Source of the DNA: Haliea alexandrii
GTDB lineage: Bacteria > Pseudomonadota > Gammaproteobacteria > Pseudomonadales > Halieaceae
DNA: 64,000 nt
Direction: 5' to 3'
NCBI RefSeq assembly: GCF_003719295.1
Contig: NZ_RFLW01000001.1
Coordinates: 806,001-870,000 of the forward strand
The position numbers were made by a program, and so were the translations under genes. The notes under the pieces were generated by a model. The model made no database searches and was not told the DNA's origin. It saw only the letters and a list, made by a program, of their open reading frames with translations. Positions 26,653-35,658 of the stretch are shown piece after piece. Positions within the stretch are counted from its first letter, which is position 1. Each line of letters begins with the position of its first letter.

Positions 26653-28800
26653 TCAGTAGTAGGTTTTGCCATCGGCGAGCATGGCCTGCATGCCGTCGGT
26701 GAGTTCGTAGGACTTGCCGAGGTGGGCAAACTGCTTCGAGGCTTCAGCGATGAATGCGAGCCCGACCGTATCCATCCAGCGGAAGATACCGCCGCGGAAG
26801 GGGGGGAAGCCGAGGCCGTAGAGCAGTGCCAGATCCGCTTCCGCGGGGGTGCCGACGATACCCTCTTCAAGGCAGCGCGCCATTTCCGTGGCCATTGGCA
26901 GCATCATGCGCGCGACGATGTCCTCGCGAGAGAACTCTGTGCGCTCCCCTTCGACCGGGGCGATCAGGCGGTAGACCTCTTCGCTGGCGGTTTTCTTCGG
27001 CTTGCCGCGCTTGTCGGGTACATAGTCGTAGAAGCCCTTGCCGTTTTTCTGGCCGTAGCGTTTGTTCTCGAACATCACTTCAGTGGCGGTCTTGAAATCC
27101 AGTTGCATGCGGTCGGGGAAGCCCTCCGCCATGACTTCCGCGGCGTGCACACCCGTGTCGATTCCCACCACATCCATCAGGTAGGCGGGGCCCATGGGCC
27201 AGCCCCAGCGCTCCATGACCTTGTCCACGGCCTGGAAGTCGGCACCGTCACGCACCAGCTTGGAGAAGCCGTCGAAGTAGGGGAACAGCACGCGGTTGAC
27301 GAGGAAGCCGGGGCAGTCTTTTACTACGACGGCTTTCTTGCCCATCTTGTTGGCGTAGGCAACGGTGCGCGCAACCGCCCGGTCCGAGGTCTTCTCGCCG
27401 CGAATCACCTCGACCAGGGGCATGGCGTGCACCGGGTTGAAGAAGTGCATGCCGCAGAAGTTCTCGGGCCGCTGCAGCGCTTCTGCGAGGTGCGTGATGG
27501 AGATGGTTGAGGTGTTGGAGGCGAGGATGGTGTCTTCACCGATCTGCTGTTCGGTTTCCGCCAGCACCGCGTGTTTGACCTTGGCGTTTTCGACCACCGC
27601 TTCCACGACGATATCCACCGTATCAAAACCGGTGTAGGTCAGCGTCGGATCGATGCTGTTGAGCACGTCGCCCATTTGCGTGGGGGTCATCTGACCCCGG
27701 TCCACCCGCTTGGACAGCAGCTTGTTGGCCTCCGACAGGCCCAGGTCCAGCCCGTCCTGGTTGATGTCCTTCATCAGGATGGGGACGCCGCGGTAGGCCG
27801 ACTGGTAGGCGATACCGCCGCCCATGATGCCGGCGCCCAGCACAGCTGCACGGCCAATTTTGCGGTCCGCCTGCTTTTCCCAGTCGCGGGCTTTCTTGCC
27901 CAGCAGCTGGTCGGCGAGGAAAACCCCCACCAACGCGGAAGCGACCGGCGTGACCGCCAGTTCCGCAAAGCCTTCCGCCTCCACCTTGAGTGCGTCTACC
28001 AGGCCCATGTCGCGGGCTTTTTCGATGACATCGACCGCTTTCACCGGTGCCGGATAGTTCTTGCCGGCCTGCTGCCCGACCATCGACTTCATGGTGAAGA
28101 AGGCCATCATGGCCTCGGTGTCGTTGAGTGGCAGCGGGCTGCTCTTGGCTTTCCGGCGTCCGGCGTAATCGAGCTTGCCGGCCATGGCGTGTTCCAGCGT
28201 AGCCAGGGCCACGGCGCGCAGTTCCTCGGGCGAGGCGACTGCGTCGACAGCGCCAGCTTTCAGGGCTTTGGCGGCGCGCTGTTCGGTGGCGCCGGCAATC
28301 CAGGTGGCCGCCTCGTCAACGCCAATGATGCGCGGCAGGCGTACCGTGCCGCCCCAGCCGGGCAGAATGCCCAGTTTGGTTTCCGGCAGGCCCACTTTGG
28401 CGGCCGTGCTCATGACCCGGAAGTCACAGGCCAGGCAGATCTCGAAACCGCCACCGAGAGCGAAGCCGTTGATCGCCACACAACTGGGGAATGGCAGGTC
28501 CTGCAGGCGATTGAGGTTGGCATTGTTGGCCGCAGTGAAGCCCTGTATTTCCTCGGGGCCGGCGCCAAAGATGCCGGTAAATTCGGTGATGTCTGCACCC
28601 ACGATGAACACGGGCTTGCCACTGGTGACCAGCAGGCCGCTGAGACCACTCTGTGCTTCCAGCGCATCGAGTGCCTCAGTGAGGCTGTTGACGGTGGCCT
28701 GGTCGAATTTGTTGACAGACTCGCCCTTCAGGTCGAAATGCAGCTCGGCGATATCGCCATCGAGGCGGGTCACGGTGAGCGCGTCACTCTGGTAGATCAT
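26653..28800 (-). CDS. fadB: Fatty acid oxidation complex alpha subunit
   Basis: A 715-residue multifunctional protein. The N-terminal enoyl-CoA hydratase/isomerase domain (about 1-190) has [10 protein letters not shown] near 115-124. A linker leads to the 3-hydroxyacyl-CoA dehydrogenase domain with its NAD-binding motif [11 protein letters not shown] near 315-325 and catalytic H-F-F-N-P-V-H near 450. Length and order match FadB. AGGA lies 8 bases before the ATG. A palindrome 111 bp upstream may control the operon. Confidence 0.97.
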   Translation of the reverse strand: MIYQSDALTVTRLDGDIAELHFDLKGESVNKFDQATVNSLTEALDALEAQSGLSGLLVTSGKPVFIVGADITEFTGIFGAGPEEIQGFTAANNANLNRLQDLPFPSCVAINGFALGGGFEICLACDFRVMSTAAKVGLPETKLGILPGWGGTVRLPRIIGVDEAATWIAGATEQRAAKALKAGAVDAVASPEELRAVALATLEHAMAGKLDYAGRRKAKSSPLPLNDTEAMMAFFTMKSMVGQQAGKNYPAPVKAVDVIEKARDMGLVDALKVEAEGFAELAVTPVASALVGVFLADQLLGKKARDWEKQADRKIGRAAVLGAGIMGGGIAYQSAYRGVPILMKDINQDGLDLGLSEANKLLSKRVDRGQMTPTQMGDVLNSIDPTLTYTGFDTVDIVVEAVVENAKVKHAVLAETEQQIGEDTILASNTSTISITHLAEALQRPENFCGMHFFNPVHAMPLVEVIRGEKTSDRAVARTVAYANKMGKKAVVVKDCPGFLVNRVLFPYFDGFSKLVRDGADFQAVDKVMERWGWPMGPAYLMDVVGIDTGVHAAEVMAEGFPDRMQLDFKTATEVMFENKRYGQKNGKGFYDYVPDKRGKPKKTASEEVYRLIAPVEGERTEFSREDIVARMMLPMATEMARCLEEGIVGTPAEADLALLYGLGFPPFRGGIFRWMDTVGLAFIAEASKQFAHLGKSYELTDGMQAMLADGKTYY

Positions 28801-28910
28801 GTCGCTGTCCTGTGTGGAATGAACGGGGCTGGCTTCGGCCGCTTTGGCGCCGGGCCAGAGTCGAAGCGAGGCGTCATTGTAACGGTGAAAGCCGTAGGCG
28901 TGAACTGCAA

Positions 28911-28927
28911 TGTTAGCACTGATAACA
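28911..28927. promoter_or_regulatory. 17-bp near-perfect palindrome upstream of fadBA
   Basis: TGTTAGCACTGATAACA is an inverted repeat with one mismatched pair around a central C. It lies in the 190-bp gap between the SLC13 gene end and the fadB start. It does not match the FadR or PsrA consensus as I remember them. It is a candidate operator for an unidentified fatty-acid regulator. Confidence 0.4.
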
Positions 28928-28990
28928 CATGGATTGCCATGTGCGCCTTGCGGGACCGTTGCCGGTCGTGGCGAAGGTGTTCCAGCGCAG

Positions 28991-30898
28991 TTACAGGGGC
29001 CAGATGATCAGCAGCAGGGGCAGGCTGACCGCCACGACCAGAGCTTCCAGCGGCAGGCCCAGGCGCCAATAGTCGCCGAAATGAAAGCCGCCCGGGCCCA
29101 GAATCAGGGTGTTGTTCTGGTGCCCGATGGGGGTGAGGAAGGCGCAGGAAGCTCCGATGGCGACAGCCATCAAGAAACTGTCCGGGTTAACGCCCAGTGC
29201 CGCCGCAGTGCCCAGGGCGATGGGGCACATGACTGCCGCCGTGGCCGCGTTGTTCATCAGGTCGGAAAGGAACATGGTGGTCACCAGTATGATGCCCAGC
29301 ACCAGCACCGCGTTGCCCTGTGCCACCGTGGTGAGCAGGAAGCGCGCAATCAGGTCAGCAGTGCCGGTGGTGGCCATGGCGCCCGCGACCGGCATCAAGG
29401 CCGCCAGCAGGACGATCACCGGCCAGTCGATGGCAGTGTAGACGTTGCGTGGTGGCACTGTGCGGAATGCCATTGAGGCCAGCACACCGAGAGCAAAGGA
29501 CACCGCTGCGGGGAGCAGGCCGAAGGCGGCGCCACCCACCGCGACCGCCATGATCGTCGCGGCCATGACGGCCTTGCGCGGGCTGGGAATGCGCAGGTCG
29601 CGCTCTGCCAGCGGCACGCAGCCGAAGTCACTGGCGAACTCCAGAGTGGCGTTGGTCGGACCCTGAATCAGCAGCAGGTCGCCTGCGCGCAGGGGGAGTG
29701 CGCGCAGGCGCGAGCGGGAACGGTGACCCTCGCGGGACACCGCGAGCAGATTCAGGCCGTAGCGCGTGCGCAGCTGTATGTCGCTGGCCGAGCGGCCGGC
29801 CAGCGCGGCGCCCGGCAAGACGGCGAGTTCCGTGAGCACAGCCTCTTCGCGTTTTTCCGTCTGCTCATCTTCCTTTTCACCGGCGTCCGCGTCCTGGGTA
29901 TCTGCGGCGGTGGTTGTCTCTGTTTCCGCCTCGGCCTGCATCGCATCCGCTGATGGAGTGGTCTGCTCGCTGTCGTCCTTGTCCTTCTCTTCGACTGTGG
30001 CCTCCGGTTTCACGGATTCCTCGAGTTTCAGGTCGAACCGCGACAACACGTCGCCCAGGGTGTCGGCATTGGTCTCCAGCACCAGAATGTCATGGCCGCG
30101 AATCTGGCGCCCGCCATGAGGTGTGCGCAAGCGGACTTCGTTGCGTACCAGGCCCACCACCTGGGCACCCGCATCGTCGAGTGCGGCTTCTACCTCACGC
30201 AGGCTCATACCAACGGCCTTGCTGCTCTCTGTCACCCGTGCCTCGGTGAGGTAGGCGCCGGTATCGAAATCCCCGGCGGCCTGCTGCTTGCGTGCAGGCA
30301 CCAGTCGCCAGCCCAGCAGTACCACGAAGGCCACGCCACAGAGAGCAACAGCCAGCCCTACCGGCGTGAAGTCGAACATGCCAAAGGCCTTGCCGCCCGC
30401 CTCCGCGCGAAAGCCCGCAACGATGAGATTGGGCGGTGTACCGATCATGGTGGTCATGCCGCCGAGAATGGTGCCGAACGCGAGGGGCATGAGCGCACGC
30501 CCGGGTGGCAGGTTGTGGCGACGTGCGATCTGCAGCGCCACCGGCATCAGCAGCGCCATGGCGCCGACATTGTTCATGAAGCCCGAGAGCAGGGCGCCCA
30601 GGCCGACCAGCGCCGCGAGACTCGCCAGCGGTCCGGCCTTGGCGGGCAGCGCGCGCCGCGTCAGCACATCTACTGCGCCGGAGGCCTGCAGGCCGCGGCT
30701 CAACACCAGTACGCAGGCGACAGTAATAACCGCGGGATGGCCAAAACCGCTGAATGCCGCATCCGGCGCCACCAGCCCCGCCAGAACACAGGCCAGCAGG
30801 GTGCCCAGCGCCACCATGTCATGCCGCCAGCGCCCCCAGAGGAACATCCCCACGGACGCGCCCAGTATCAGCAGGATAAGCCCCTGATCGATGGTCAT
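28991..30898 (-). CDS. SLC13-family anion permease with two RCK_C domains
   Basis: A 635-residue membrane protein: an N-terminal transmembrane half (about 1-200) with G-T-P-P-N near 153-157, two cytosolic TrkA-C-like domains (about 215-290 and 355-428), then a second transmembrane half with [13 protein letters not shown] near 590-602. This is the DASS/SLC13 layout used for sulfate, dicarboxylates or other anions. Between the RCK_C domains is an Asp/Glu/Thr/Ala-rich low-complexity insert (about 294-352) that I do not recall as a family feature. It follows the dehalogenase gene by 17 bp. Substrate unknown. Confidence 0.87.
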   Translation of the reverse strand: MTIDQGLILLILGASVGMFLWGRWRHDMVALGTLLACVLAGLVAPDAAFSGFGHPAVITVACVLVLSRGLQASGAVDVLTRRALPAKAGPLASLAALVGLGALLSGFMNNVGAMALLMPVALQIARRHNLPPGRALMPLAFGTILGGMTTMIGTPPNLIVAGFRAEAGGKAFGMFDFTPVGLAVALCGVAFVVLLGWRLVPARKQQAAGDFDTGAYLTEARVTESSKAVGMSLREVEAALDDAGAQVVGLVRNEVRLRTPHGGRQIRGHDILVLETNADTLGDVLSRFDLKLEESVKPEATVEEKDKDDSEQTTPSADAMQAEAETETTTAADTQDADAGEKEDEQTEKREEAVLTELAVLPGAALAGRSASDIQLRTRYGLNLLAVSREGHRSRSRLRALPLRAGDLLLIQGPTNATLEFASDFGCVPLAERDLRIPSPRKAVMAATIMAVAVGGAAFGLLPAAVSFALGVLASMAFRTVPPRNVYTAIDWPVIVLLAALMPVAGAMATTGTADLIARFLLTTVAQGNAVLVLGIILVTTMFLSDLMNNAATAAVMCPIALGTAAALGVNPDSFLMAVAIGASCAFLTPIGHQNNTLILGPGGFHFGDYWRLGLPLEALVVAVSLPLLLIIWPL

Positions 30899-30915
30899 CG
30901 CGCGTTACCCATCAC

Positions 30916-31863
30916 CTAACCGGGCGCGGCTGACGACAGCGCGTTGACGGTATCGGCGACCACCGCGGCCAGTGCCGCACCCTGCTCCTCCTGCAGGAAA
31001 TGCCCCGCACCGGGAATCACCGGGTGCTCACGGCCTTGCGCGCCGGGAATGCGACGCTGGAATACCGGCGCCCAGGCGGCCGTCGCCGGGTCGCTGTCGC
31101 TGAAGGCCGTCACAAACGGCTTTTGCCAGCGGCTGAGGAAGGTCCAGGTGCGGCGATTCTCGGCGGCGCCTGCCATGTCGATGTCGGTTGGGATGAGGCT
31201 GGGGAACACCAGCGCACCGGCCTTGTAGCGTGCGTCGGGGAAGGGTGCATCGTAGGCCGCCAGCACAGCGGGGCTCAGCGGGGTGCAGGAGACGGCGCCG
31301 ATAACCCCGGCAATGTCCAGATCCTCCGCGTCCCGCGTGGCGGCGACCCATTGTTCCACGATCTCCCCCGGCCACGGCTCCACGCCATTGGGCGGGGGCT
31401 CGCAACCGGGCAGCAGGGTGTTGGCGGCGACCACCGCGCTGAAGCGCTCGGGCATCTCGGCCAGCAGCGACAGGCCGATGGGACCGCCCCAATCCTGGCA
31501 GACCAGCACCGCGCTTTGGATATCCAGCGCGCGCAACAGCTCGCCGACCTGTGCCACATGGCCGGCGTAGCTGTAGTCGCTGCGCGCGGTGGGCTTGTCG
31601 GAGCGGCCAAAGCCGATCAGGTCTGGCGCTATGCAGCGCATGCCCCGGGCGCTGAGCGCGTGAATCATGTGCCGGTAGAGAAAGCACCAGCTGGGCTCAC
31701 CGTGCAGCATGAGCACGATGCGCCCATCTCGCGGGCCGACATCCAGATAGTGCATGCGCAGTTGATCGTGCGTTTTATCTGCCACCATCTGGTAATTCGG
31801 TGCCCAGGGGAAATCCGGCAGGTTGCTGAAATGGTGGTCGGGCGTGCGCAGTACGGCAGTCAT
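30916..31863 (-). CDS. Haloalkane dehalogenase-like alpha/beta hydrolase (HLD-I/DhmA type)
   Basis: A 315-residue alpha/beta hydrolase. H-G-E-P-S-W (54-59) gives the oxyanion region and C-Q-D-W-G-G gives nucleophile Asp124 followed by Trp125, the halide-stabilising Trp of haloalkane dehalogenases. G-A-G-H-F-L-Q-E-E near the C-terminus carries the catalytic His. HGEPSW plus D-W fits subfamily I (DhlA/DhmA). It would release halide and alcohol from haloalkanes, but an Asp-nucleophile epoxide-hydrolase-like activity cannot be excluded. It overlaps the upstream peptidase gene by 4 bp. Confidence 0.85.
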   Translation of the reverse strand: MTAVLRTPDHHFSNLPDFPWAPNYQMVADKTHDQLRMHYLDVGPRDGRIVLMLHGEPSWCFLYRHMIHALSARGMRCIAPDLIGFGRSDKPTARSDYSYAGHVAQVGELLRALDIQSAVLVCQDWGGPIGLSLLAEMPERFSAVVAANTLLPGCEPPPNGVEPWPGEIVEQWVAATRDAEDLDIAGVIGAVSCTPLSPAVLAAYDAPFPDARYKAGALVFPSLIPTDIDMAGAAENRRTWTFLSRWQKPFVTAFSDSDPATAAWAPVFQRRIPGAQGREHPVIPGAGHFLQEEQGAALAAVVADTVNALSSAAPG

Positions 31864-32837
31864 GGGTAAGGTATATCCTCTGTCAGTGTCCGGCAGTGAT
31901 CCGGGTCGTTGGCCGCGAGTGCGCGCTGACGCGCAATGTCCGCTGCGGTGCGTGTTATGGCCTCCCTGACGGGGGCAGAGAGTTCTGGTTTAGCGCTGCG
32001 CGCAGGCGCGATGACCGCGTGCGCGGCAATCGGGCAGCCCTCGTGCAGCAGGAGGTCAGCGAAATTGTTGCGCGCGGGCATGTGCGACGTTTTTTGCTGC
32101 AGCACCTGTAGATAGAGCTGAGCAGCCCCTTTCGCGTCTGCGGCCGAGCGTCGCGCATTGGCGGTGGCAAAGAGCAGGTCCGGGTCGTGCGGCCAGCGCT
32201 GCAGAGCAGCCTCCCAGGTGACCACTGCCAGCGCGGCTGGCAACTTTGCTTCCTGTTGCGCGAGTTCAGGCCCGATGTTGCCAGCGGTGCCGCTCGCGGG
32301 TATTTCGCCCGGAGGCGGAATCACCAACCCCCAGAAATTGGCTAGCGCCCAGCTGCTGAAAAAGCGGCTCCAGCGTTCGTGTCGACGCTGCTCGGTGCCG
32401 GAGCGTAGCAGTACGCGCTCATTTTCCGGCTGGTAACCGACAACGACCGCGTAATGCCAGCGCGGCAGGGACGTCATCCCCAGGTTCTGCAGTACCAGTA
32501 CGGGGTTGCCCGCCTCAAGCTCACTGAAAAGTGCCTCGGGCCCACCCTGTAGCGTGAAAGGAACACGACCTGAGCGGCGTGTGGCCGCCAGCAATTCGAC
32601 CTGCAGGCTGCCCTCCCGGCCGGGCAGATAGGTCTGTGGCGCCAGCGCCTGTGGGCTGACGTCGACACCGCTGTGCACCAGCAGCGTGGCAAGCGCCGCA
32701 GGCCCGCACTGGAACGCCTCTTGGGGGAAAAAGGGCACTGTGGTGAGCTCGCTGGCTGTGGCGTCTGGCGGTGGCTGGGGGGTTGTGGCGCAGGCGTTGA
32801 GGAGAACAATCAGCGCCGGCGCCGCAAAGCGCCTCAA
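31860..32837 (-). CDS. PA2778-like C39-type cysteine peptidase lipoprotein with TPR region
   Basis: A 325-residue protein with a lipoprotein signal (L-L-N-A-C, Cys16). The papain-fold C39-like domain (about 33-175) has Gln/Cys in F-F-P-Q-E-A-F-Q-C-G-P (nucleophile C44), His128 in R-W-H-Y-A-V-V-V-G-Y and a later A-N-F-W-G. A TPR-like helical part follows (about 195-300). It matches the PA2778 family of Pseudomonas, whose physiological substrate is unknown to me. It overlaps both the PA2779-like gene and the dehalogenase gene by 4 bp. Confidence 0.85.
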   Translation of the reverse strand: MRRFAAPALIVLLNACATTPQPPPDATASELTTVPFFPQEAFQCGPAALATLLVHSGVDVSPQALAPQTYLPGREGSLQVELLAATRRSGRVPFTLQGGPEALFSELEAGNPVLVLQNLGMTSLPRWHYAVVVGYQPENERVLLRSGTEQRRHERWSRFFSSWALANFWGLVIPPPGEIPASGTAGNIGPELAQQEAKLPAALAVVTWEAALQRWPHDPDLLFATANARRSAADAKGAAQLYLQVLQQKTSHMPARNNFADLLLHEGCPIAAHAVIAPARSAKPELSAPVREAITRTAADIARQRALAANDPDHCRTLTEDIPYP

Positions 32838-33208
32838 AACTTGCTGAAGACGTTGGTCAGGCCAACCAATTCAAGTACCAACAGCACCAGAAACAGCGCT
32901 CCGAGCACGCCCAGCGCGCCGCTGCCTGCGGGCAGCGTGTCCAGTTGTTGCGCCAGCTGCTGCAATTCGGCGGTGGACAATGCATTAACTCGTGCGAGGG
33001 TGTCCTGGGGGCTTACGCCCATCGCCAGCAAGTGCTGCTGCACCGTCTCACTGGCAAGAGCCGTCGTGACCTGACCCAGCGGCTCGCTTCGAGTTTGCTC
33101 GGCAAAATGGTTTGCAGTGCCGATGACCGCGGCCTGTGCGGTTCCCACCGTGCTCGCGACCAGAAGTGCTGTAATCTGCAGCAGTACAAGCAATCGGGAT
33201 TTCAACAT
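32834..33208 (-). CDS. PA2779-family small membrane protein
   Basis: A 124-residue protein with an N-terminal signal (about 1-26, ending T-A-Q-A-A), a helical periplasmic part with repeated Leu/Gln heptads (about 60-92), and a C-terminal hydrophobic helix (about 97-117, G-V-L-G-A-L-F-L-V-L-L-V-L-E-L). The PA2779-PA2778 pairing is conserved. Its role is unknown; it could be partner or substrate of the peptidase. It is first in a chain of overlapping genes. Confidence 0.85.
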   Translation of the reverse strand: MLKSRLLVLLQITALLVASTVGTAQAAVIGTANHFAEQTRSEPLGQVTTALASETVQQHLLAMGVSPQDTLARVNALSTAELQQLAQQLDTLPAGSGALGVLGALFLVLLVLELVGLTNVFSKF

Positions 33209-33378
33209 GACAGGTCCTCGTTGGCTGATTCGGTTCCCGGAGTATAGGCAAAAAGTGCCGGCCGGGTAAGGACGATGCGGTGGCTAAGCCGAACATAGAT
33301 GTACCTTGGCAGGGCGCTGGCGCGGTTCCTCCCGGCGCAAGGGTTTATACTCTGGTTTGGTAGTAGAAGGAATTCAAA

Positions 33379-34089
33379 GTGACGACAGCTTCCAAGCGTG
33401 ATTTCGCGCCAGACCTGGTGCCCGTCAAGGATGCCGCAACCGTGATTCTGGTGCGCGACCGCCTGTCGCAACCGCAGGTGTTGATCGGCAAGCGTGGATC
33501 GCGCGCTGCCTTCATGCCCAGCAAGTTTGTGTTCCCCGGTGGCGCCGTTGACGCCGGTGATGCCCACGTGCCTTTGGCGGGGCGGGTGGGGTCTGTATGC
33601 GCAAGCCGCCTGGCCGAGGCCGCCGCGCCGGACCGGGTGCATGCCCTGCAGGCCGCGGCGGTGCGCGAGGTGTGGGAGGAGTCGGGGTTGCTGCTGGGCG
33701 CACCGGGTGCCTGGCAGGGCGAGGTGCCACAGGACTGGGCAGATTTCAGTGCCCGCGAGCATCTGCCCTGTACGCGCAATTTTCGCTACGTATTTCGCGC
33801 CATCACGCCGCTCGGGGCGCCGCGGCGTTTCGACGCGCGTTTCTTCCTGGTGGACGCCAGTGCGGTGGTGGGTGACCCGGATGACTTTTCACTGGCCTCT
33901 GACGAGTTGTCACAGTTGCAGTGGATTGATCTTGAGCAGGCCTGCGGGCTGGATTTGCCGTTGATTACTGAAGTGGTGCTCGGAGAGGTGGCGGACATTA
34001 TCACGCTGGAAGGGCCGCCGGAGTGCGTGCCCTGTTTTCGCAACGATGACGAGCAGCTGGCTATTCTACGCCGGCGCGCCAGGCCCTGA
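33379..34089 (+). CDS. NUDIX hydrolase with an insertion
   Basis: A 236-residue protein starting at GTG with AAGGAA upstream. F-V-F-P-G-G-A-V-D begins the NUDIX region and A-V-R-E-V-W-E-E-S-G-L (about 95-105) supplies the catalytic REVxEExG helix. About 30 residues separate them, more than in a compact NUDIX box, as in several CoA- or dinucleotide-type NUDIX subfamilies. It hydrolyses a nucleoside diphosphate linked to another moiety; the substrate cannot be specified. It converges on the nrdB side. Confidence 0.85.
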   Translation: MTTASKRDFAPDLVPVKDAATVILVRDRLSQPQVLIGKRGSRAAFMPSKFVFPGGAVDAGDAHVPLAGRVGSVCASRLAEAAAPDRVHALQAAAVREVWEESGLLLGAPGAWQGEVPQDWADFSAREHLPCTRNFRYVFRAITPLGAPRRFDARFFLVDASAVVGDPDDFSLASDELSQLQWIDLEQACGLDLPLITEVVLGEVADIITLEGPPECVPCFRNDDEQLAILRRRARP

Positions 34090-34125
34090 TATCCCGGAGA
34101 AGTCAGCTCCACTCCTTGATATCAG
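34086..34125. terminator. Nested inverted repeat between the NUDIX gene and the 61-aa gene
   Basis: CTGATATC (34086-34093) pairs with GATATCAG (34118-34125), with an inner GGAG/CTCC pair. The structure spans both stop codons of the convergent genes. There is no U-tract. It is a likely transcript-end hairpin. Confidence 0.4.
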
Positions 34126-34307
34126 TGCAAGACACGGTCTGAGCGCATTTCCGCCTGCAGCTCTGCCTGCTTCCCCGTTTCCTGTTGCTCGACGTGGTTG
34201 CGCAGCCGAGCCACAATGCGGTTCATCACATCAATGGTCTGGCTGATCTGATCCAGGGCGATGAGGACGTGTTCACTGTCTTCGGTCGGCTCGTCTTGTT
34301 TGTCCAT
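34122..34307 (-). CDS. Small conserved-looking hypothetical protein downstream of nrdB
   Basis: A 61-residue acidic/amphipathic helical protein (H-V-L-I-A-L-D-Q-I-S-Q-T-I-D-V-M-N-R-I-V-A heptad-like core) with GAGGA 7 bases before its ATG. It lies 51 bp after nrdB on the same strand, so it is probably the last gene of the nrdAB transcript. No family recognised and no function proposed. Confidence 0.55.
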   Translation of the reverse strand: MDKQDEPTEDSEHVLIALDQISQTIDVMNRIVARLRNHVEQQETGKQAELQAEMRSDRVLH

Positions 34308-34358
34308 GGCAGGTCCTCAAAAACGGGGGCAGCGACGCGAGCTGGCTGCCCCTAATGG

Positions 34359-35606
34359 TCAATCCCAGTTCAGCGCGCCGCCGGTCTGGTATTCGATGAC
34401 CCGGGTCTCAAAGAAATTCTTCTCTTTGCGCAGGTCCATGATCTCGCTCATCCACGGGAACGGGTTCTGCACGCCGGGGAATTGCTCGGGCAGGCCGAGC
34501 TGCGACAGCCGACGGTTGGCAATGAAGTGCAGGTATTCTTCCATCATCGCGGCATTCATGCCCAGCACGCCGCGCGGCATGGTGTCGCGTGCATATTCGA
34601 TCTCCAACTGGGTGCCTTCGAGAATCATCTGGATCACTTCCTGCTGAAAGGCCTCGGTCCACAGGTGCGGGTTCTCCAGCTTGATCTGGTTGATCACGTC
34701 GATACCGAAGTTCAGGTGCATGGACTCGTCGCGCAGGATGTACTGGAACTGCTCAGCAACGCCGGTCATTTTGTTGCGCCGCCCCATGGAGAGGATCTGG
34801 GTAAAGCCGCAGTAGAAGAAAATGCCTTCGGTAACGGCGTAGAAACCGATCAGGTTGCGCAGCAGGGTCTGGTCGTTTTCCGTGGTGCCCGTTTTGAAGC
34901 TGGGGTCCGACAGGTGGTGGGTATGGCCCAGGCTCCAGGTGGCTTTCTTGGCCACCGAAGGCACCTCGCGGTACATGTTGAAGACCTCGCCCTCGTCCAT
35001 GCCCAGTGACTCAATGCAGTACTGGTAGGCGTGGGTGTGGATGGCCTCCTCAAATGCCTGGCGCAGCAGGTACTGGCGGCACTCGGGGTTGGTGATCAGG
35101 CGGTAGATGCCCAGCACCAGGTTGTTGGCGACCAGGGAGTCTGCGGTGGAGAAGTAGCCCAAGCTGCGCTTGATGATGCGCCGCTCATCCTCGGACAGGC
35201 CGTCGCTGCTCTTCCAGGTGGACACGTCGGCCGTCATGTTGATTTCCTGCGGCATCCAGTGGTTGGCGCAGCCATCGATGTACTTCTGCCAGGCCCAGTC
35301 GTATTTGAAAGGCACCAGCTGGTTGAGGTCGGCGCGGCAATTGATCATCGCTTTCTCGTCCACCGAGACCCGCGCTGCGCCCATTTCCAGTTCTTCCAGC
35401 CCGGGAGCTACATCGAGCGCTTCCACGGCACGCGCCGCGGCCGCCATGTTGGCCGCTGCGGTCGGTGCAACGGGTGCGGCGGCCGGAGCCGGAGCAGCCG
35501 CCGCGGCCACAGGTGCCTCTTCCTGCGGTGGCGGGGGTGGCGGCGCCTTGGCGGGTGCTGCAGCGGCGTGATTGTCGTCGGTGTGGTAGTCGTCCCAGCT
35601 CAACAT
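34359..35606 (-). CDS. nrdB: Class Ia ribonucleotide reductase beta subunit (R2)
   Basis: A 415-residue diiron-tyrosyl radical subunit. Ligands are visible at D156, E187 and H190, with the radical Tyr194 in E-E-A-I-H-T-H-A-Y; further ligands lie in the T-E-G-I-F-F-Y and D-E-S-M-H-L-N-F segments. The C-terminal tail for R1 docking is present. The first 65 residues are an Ala/Pro linker with a poly-Pro stretch, absent from E. coli R2. It is 52 bp downstream of nrdA. Confidence 0.97.
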   Translation of the reverse strand: MLSWDDYHTDDNHAAAAPAKAPPPPPPQEEAPVAAAAAPAPAAAPVAPTAAANMAAAARAVEALDVAPGLEELEMGAARVSVDEKAMINCRADLNQLVPFKYDWAWQKYIDGCANHWMPQEINMTADVSTWKSSDGLSEDERRIIKRSLGYFSTADSLVANNLVLGIYRLITNPECRQYLLRQAFEEAIHTHAYQYCIESLGMDEGEVFNMYREVPSVAKKATWSLGHTHHLSDPSFKTGTTENDQTLLRNLIGFYAVTEGIFFYCGFTQILSMGRRNKMTGVAEQFQYILRDESMHLNFGIDVINQIKLENPHLWTEAFQQEVIQMILEGTQLEIEYARDTMPRGVLGMNAAMMEEYLHFIANRRLSQLGLPEQFPGVQNPFPWMSEIMDLRKEKNFFETRVIEYQTGGALNWD

Positions 35607-35658
35607 GTGCTGTTGTCCTTTTGCCTAGTCTGTTGTGTCGGTGGTGATATGGCCCGCC

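Noticed and set aside
27571-29007. 478-codon plus-strand frame opposite fadB
   Set aside because: Antisense to a clear fadB; composition is typical of mirrored codons and no domain is visible.
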